Below the pieces are notes generated by a model. That model was not told where the DNA came from, did no database searches, and saw nothing but the letters and a program-made list of their open reading frames with translations. A DNA stretch of 64,000 bases, taken from positions 158,769,954 to 158,833,953 of the forward strand of contig NC_081405.1 in NCBI RefSeq assembly GCF_030272615.1, read 5' to 3'. The translations under genes were made by a program, and so were the position numbers. Position 1 is the first letter of the stretch. Every line of letters starts with the position of its first letter. Shown piece by piece: positions 61,631-64,000 of the stretch. Source of the DNA: Cryptomeria japonica (Eukaryota > Streptophyta > Pinopsida > Cupressales > Cupressaceae).

Positions 61631-61752
61631 GATGGAAAAAAAATTTTAAAAAAACTAGGTCCTCATTTACCCAAAAAGCGTGTTTTTTACTTTCTTTTTT
61701 TCCCATTTTTTAAGCTAAACCACGAACGGGGTGTGAAATTTGTCCTTAGGCT

Positions 61753-63990
61753 ATGGATCAAGGTTAGTTTTTGTTTTTTTTTGTCTTTCTTTCTGGTTTA
61801 TGCAATTTGTTTTACATTTTGAATTTAATTTCATTAATTTTGATTAGGTTTTTTCATTTTTTGTTTCAAAAACCAGATTCTTCTAATCCAGAACAAGAAC
61901 AACCAAATGCACCTCCTGAAAACCCACAAGAACAAACCAAATGCACCTCCTGAAAACACACAAGAACAACCCCCAATTCCTCCTTTTGACCGCACAGCCG
62001 AAACATAGGAAGAATTAATTAATCAGTTAGGGCAAAATACATCTAAAATCAATATATTGTAAAATTGAAAACTTCTGAACTTGACCATCATCAATCCCTC
62101 GCCACTTGCCTAGAAAAATTAGCTAGTGGTGCCATAGTTGTTTCCACTGAAATTACCAAATGGGGAAGCTTTAGGGATAGGTGTCGTCAATTTTATGCCA
62201 ATGGGCTATCATACGATGGAGTTAAAAACAAAAATATATCTAAACAACAAATATGTGCCCTTTTTGTTGACCCCAAAACTGGTCAATCATTACCCCCTAA
62301 TGCAAAGAGGTTTCCCATACATTGGTGTACCAACGTGTAGATGAAGAATCTTTTTTGGCAAAGGTGGTGGATGGTCTTTGACGATCCACCTTGTAATAAT
62401 TATGAGGTGCCATTATATTTTTTGAGAAAAATATATTGTGAGTTTGTGCTCAATGTGTGCCCAAATTATTTTGACATGAGAGAGTTTCATGGTAGAGGTG
62501 GTGGCTCTGCCCAAGATAGACCTGGAGCCCGTAGGAGATTAGCCGTGGAGAGTCGCTGCCTCCTAGCACCCAAACCCAAGGTGCATCAGGCTATCCCATT
62601 AGAGCTGAAAGAGTCGATGGAGCTACAGAATCTTCAAGCGGCCACAGCATTGACTGGTGCCATCATCTAGCATGGGACATCATTAGCATACCCTATTGTA
62701 TTGGATGATGAGCCGTTAGAGGGCGACAGAGAGCCCATCCAGCATATGTGTGTTAGTTGCTTGGGGATATGCTCAGGGATAGATGATGCAGCCGGTGCAG
62801 ATGGATACTCATATCATCTATGCATGATTTGCGGTTGTAGATGTCAGGCTCACACGGTTGAGGATGTCGCGCTGACAGATGACTTGATGGACATGGTGTT
62901 TGCCTATGAGCCACAAACACAGGTGTGTTGATTTGAATTCATAACATTTTATTTACCAGTCACTTTAATTTTGTAATTGCATAAATGAATTTTCATTTAT
63001 ACATTGATTTAAATTGAGACAAATAATATGTATTTCAGGATGCAGCAGCGGTATCCCATACACCTCCCCCAGTTACCACAGCTGCAACTTTGACACCTGA
63101 TGTATAAATTTTGTAACATGTTAAAATAGAATAGTACACGTTGAATTCAAAAAAATACAAGATATACTAACTATCTTTAATGCTTGGTCCAATTTCTGGT
63201 TTGTAGGTGTTGACAGGGGATGAAATGTCCCAGATTGATGACATCACGCTGTCGGTGATCGATTTTGGCCTACAAGGCTATACAGTATCATATTTTGTAC
63301 AACTCTTTTTATGTATTGTTTTGATGGAATATGCAATTCATTTCATTTTAGATTTTTTAAATTATGTTTAATCTATTATCTGTACTAATATCTCATGTTA
63401 ATTTTATGTTTTTAGGGCACCCCCTCTGCATCTAGGGCTCGTTCGAAGAAAAAGAATATCTCGAAGACACCAAAACGTGTGAAGAAGGTAATTGAACACA
63501 TTTTTAGTTGTACAATTGTTTGAAAATGTTGAAATCAAGTATTAGTTGGGGTTTGTAGATTGATTAGTGTTTTTTGTCTATTTTACATGTACAGCGCCCA
63601 TTGAGCTTTGTGGATATGTTGAATGCACCTGATTCGCCCGCAAATCAAGAGAGGGTGGAGGTATGTATCTCTACTTTATTTTCTTGATTTCATGATTATA
63701 TGCACGCGTACATGTGAACTTGTGATATATTATAATCTTATAGTTTTTTCATACAGCAAATATCCATACCTATTTCGTCAATGGCGAACCCTCCTCCTTG
63801 CACTGGAGAAGCATATCAGGATCTGGTACACTTTTGTTTGATATGTAAAGTTAATTGTTTTCAACCTTCAATACTTATCATTATATTAATTGTTTTTAAT
63901 CTTTGTACATTTTTTGTATAGGTAATAGTGATCGTTTCTACATCGATAGTGAGCCATCCTCAGTCCATTGGAGAAGCATCTGAGGTACAA
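61753..63990 (+). pseudogene. Unrecognised multi-exon gene, right copy (runs off the window)
   Basis: Exon 1 61753-61762 (ATGGATCAAG), GT-AG intron, exon 2 61877-62922. Exon 2 matches the left copy: YANGLSYDGVKNKNISK, FVDPKTGQSLPP, RWWMVFDDPPCNN, CEFVLNVCPNYFDMREF, and a Cys-rich part (HMCVSCLGIC, then HLCMICGCRC) likely to bind zinc. It is broken by a 33/34-base tandem duplication (61897-61963), a TAG at 62338, a TAG at 62668, and stops and a shift near 62006-62065. Then six clean phase-0 exons: 63039-63101, 63207-63284 (VLTGDEMSQIDDITLSVIDF), 63416-63487 (basic SKKKNISKTPKRVKK), 63595-63660, 63757-63825 and 63922-63990. The last two are both 69 bp and share an I...S...P...GEA pattern, so they look duplicated. 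Function unknown. Confidence 0.6.
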
Positions 63991-64000
63991 GTACGTCATT

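Overview
The window is nuclear DNA from a seed plant, most likely a gymnosperm with a large genome. It holds one convincing host gene of a known family, an intronless plant cytochrome P450 of the CYP74 group. Nearly everything else is old, stop-riddled transposable elements in AT-rich sequence. The assignment to gymnosperms is an inference from element density and decay; the sequence contains no direct species marker.

Layout. 1-3105: end of a LINE with a solo LTR inserted in it. 3713-5137 (minus): CYP74 gene with a TATA box and polyadenylation signal. 5361-5951: degenerate ~317-bp tandem duplication upstream of that gene. 5952-10986: AT-rich, no gene, with a GT/GTAT microsatellite and an 81-bp LINE tail flanked by a perfect 14-bp target duplication. 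10987-15992: a complete Ty1/Copia element (LTRs, PBS, PPT, TSD) whose polyprotein is one frame broken only by five nonsense codons.

16356-38548 is a four-deep nest that can be read base by base. A solo LTR (TSD CTACA) contains a minus-strand Copia element A (17798-38105, TSD AACCT). The left LTR of A contains element B (18381-31363, TSD GAAAA). The left LTR of B contains element C (18778-27500, TSD ATTTY), which is on the minus strand and derived from Ty3/Gypsy. A also carries a 1.17-kb terminal-inverted-repeat element, D, inside its reverse transcriptase. B and C both have LTRs, a primer site and a protease but no integrase or reverse transcriptase. Each instead carries a long unusual open frame, so both look non-autonomous and must have been moved by enzymes supplied in trans.

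38549-49297 is degenerate AT-rich sequence: a pair of old direct repeats 5.6 kb apart, a fold-back repeat and a three-unit 117-bp tandem repeat. 49298-53280 is a second, complete-length but dead LINE. 53450-55385 is a truncated Copia element (LTR end, PBS, gag).

55777-63990 is the least explained part. Two diverged copies of an unrecognised multi-exon gene lie in the same orientation on either side of a ~360-bp satellite array. In the right copy the small exons are 63, 78, 72, 66, 69 and 69 bp, all phase 0, with canonical splice sites; the 78-bp exon is found at the same length in the left copy. Upstream of the right copy is a ~29-bp minisatellite with a palindromic ACGT-type core. Both gene copies have broken large exons, so they may be pseudogenes or pieces of an uncharacterised mobile element. 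The right copy runs off the window.
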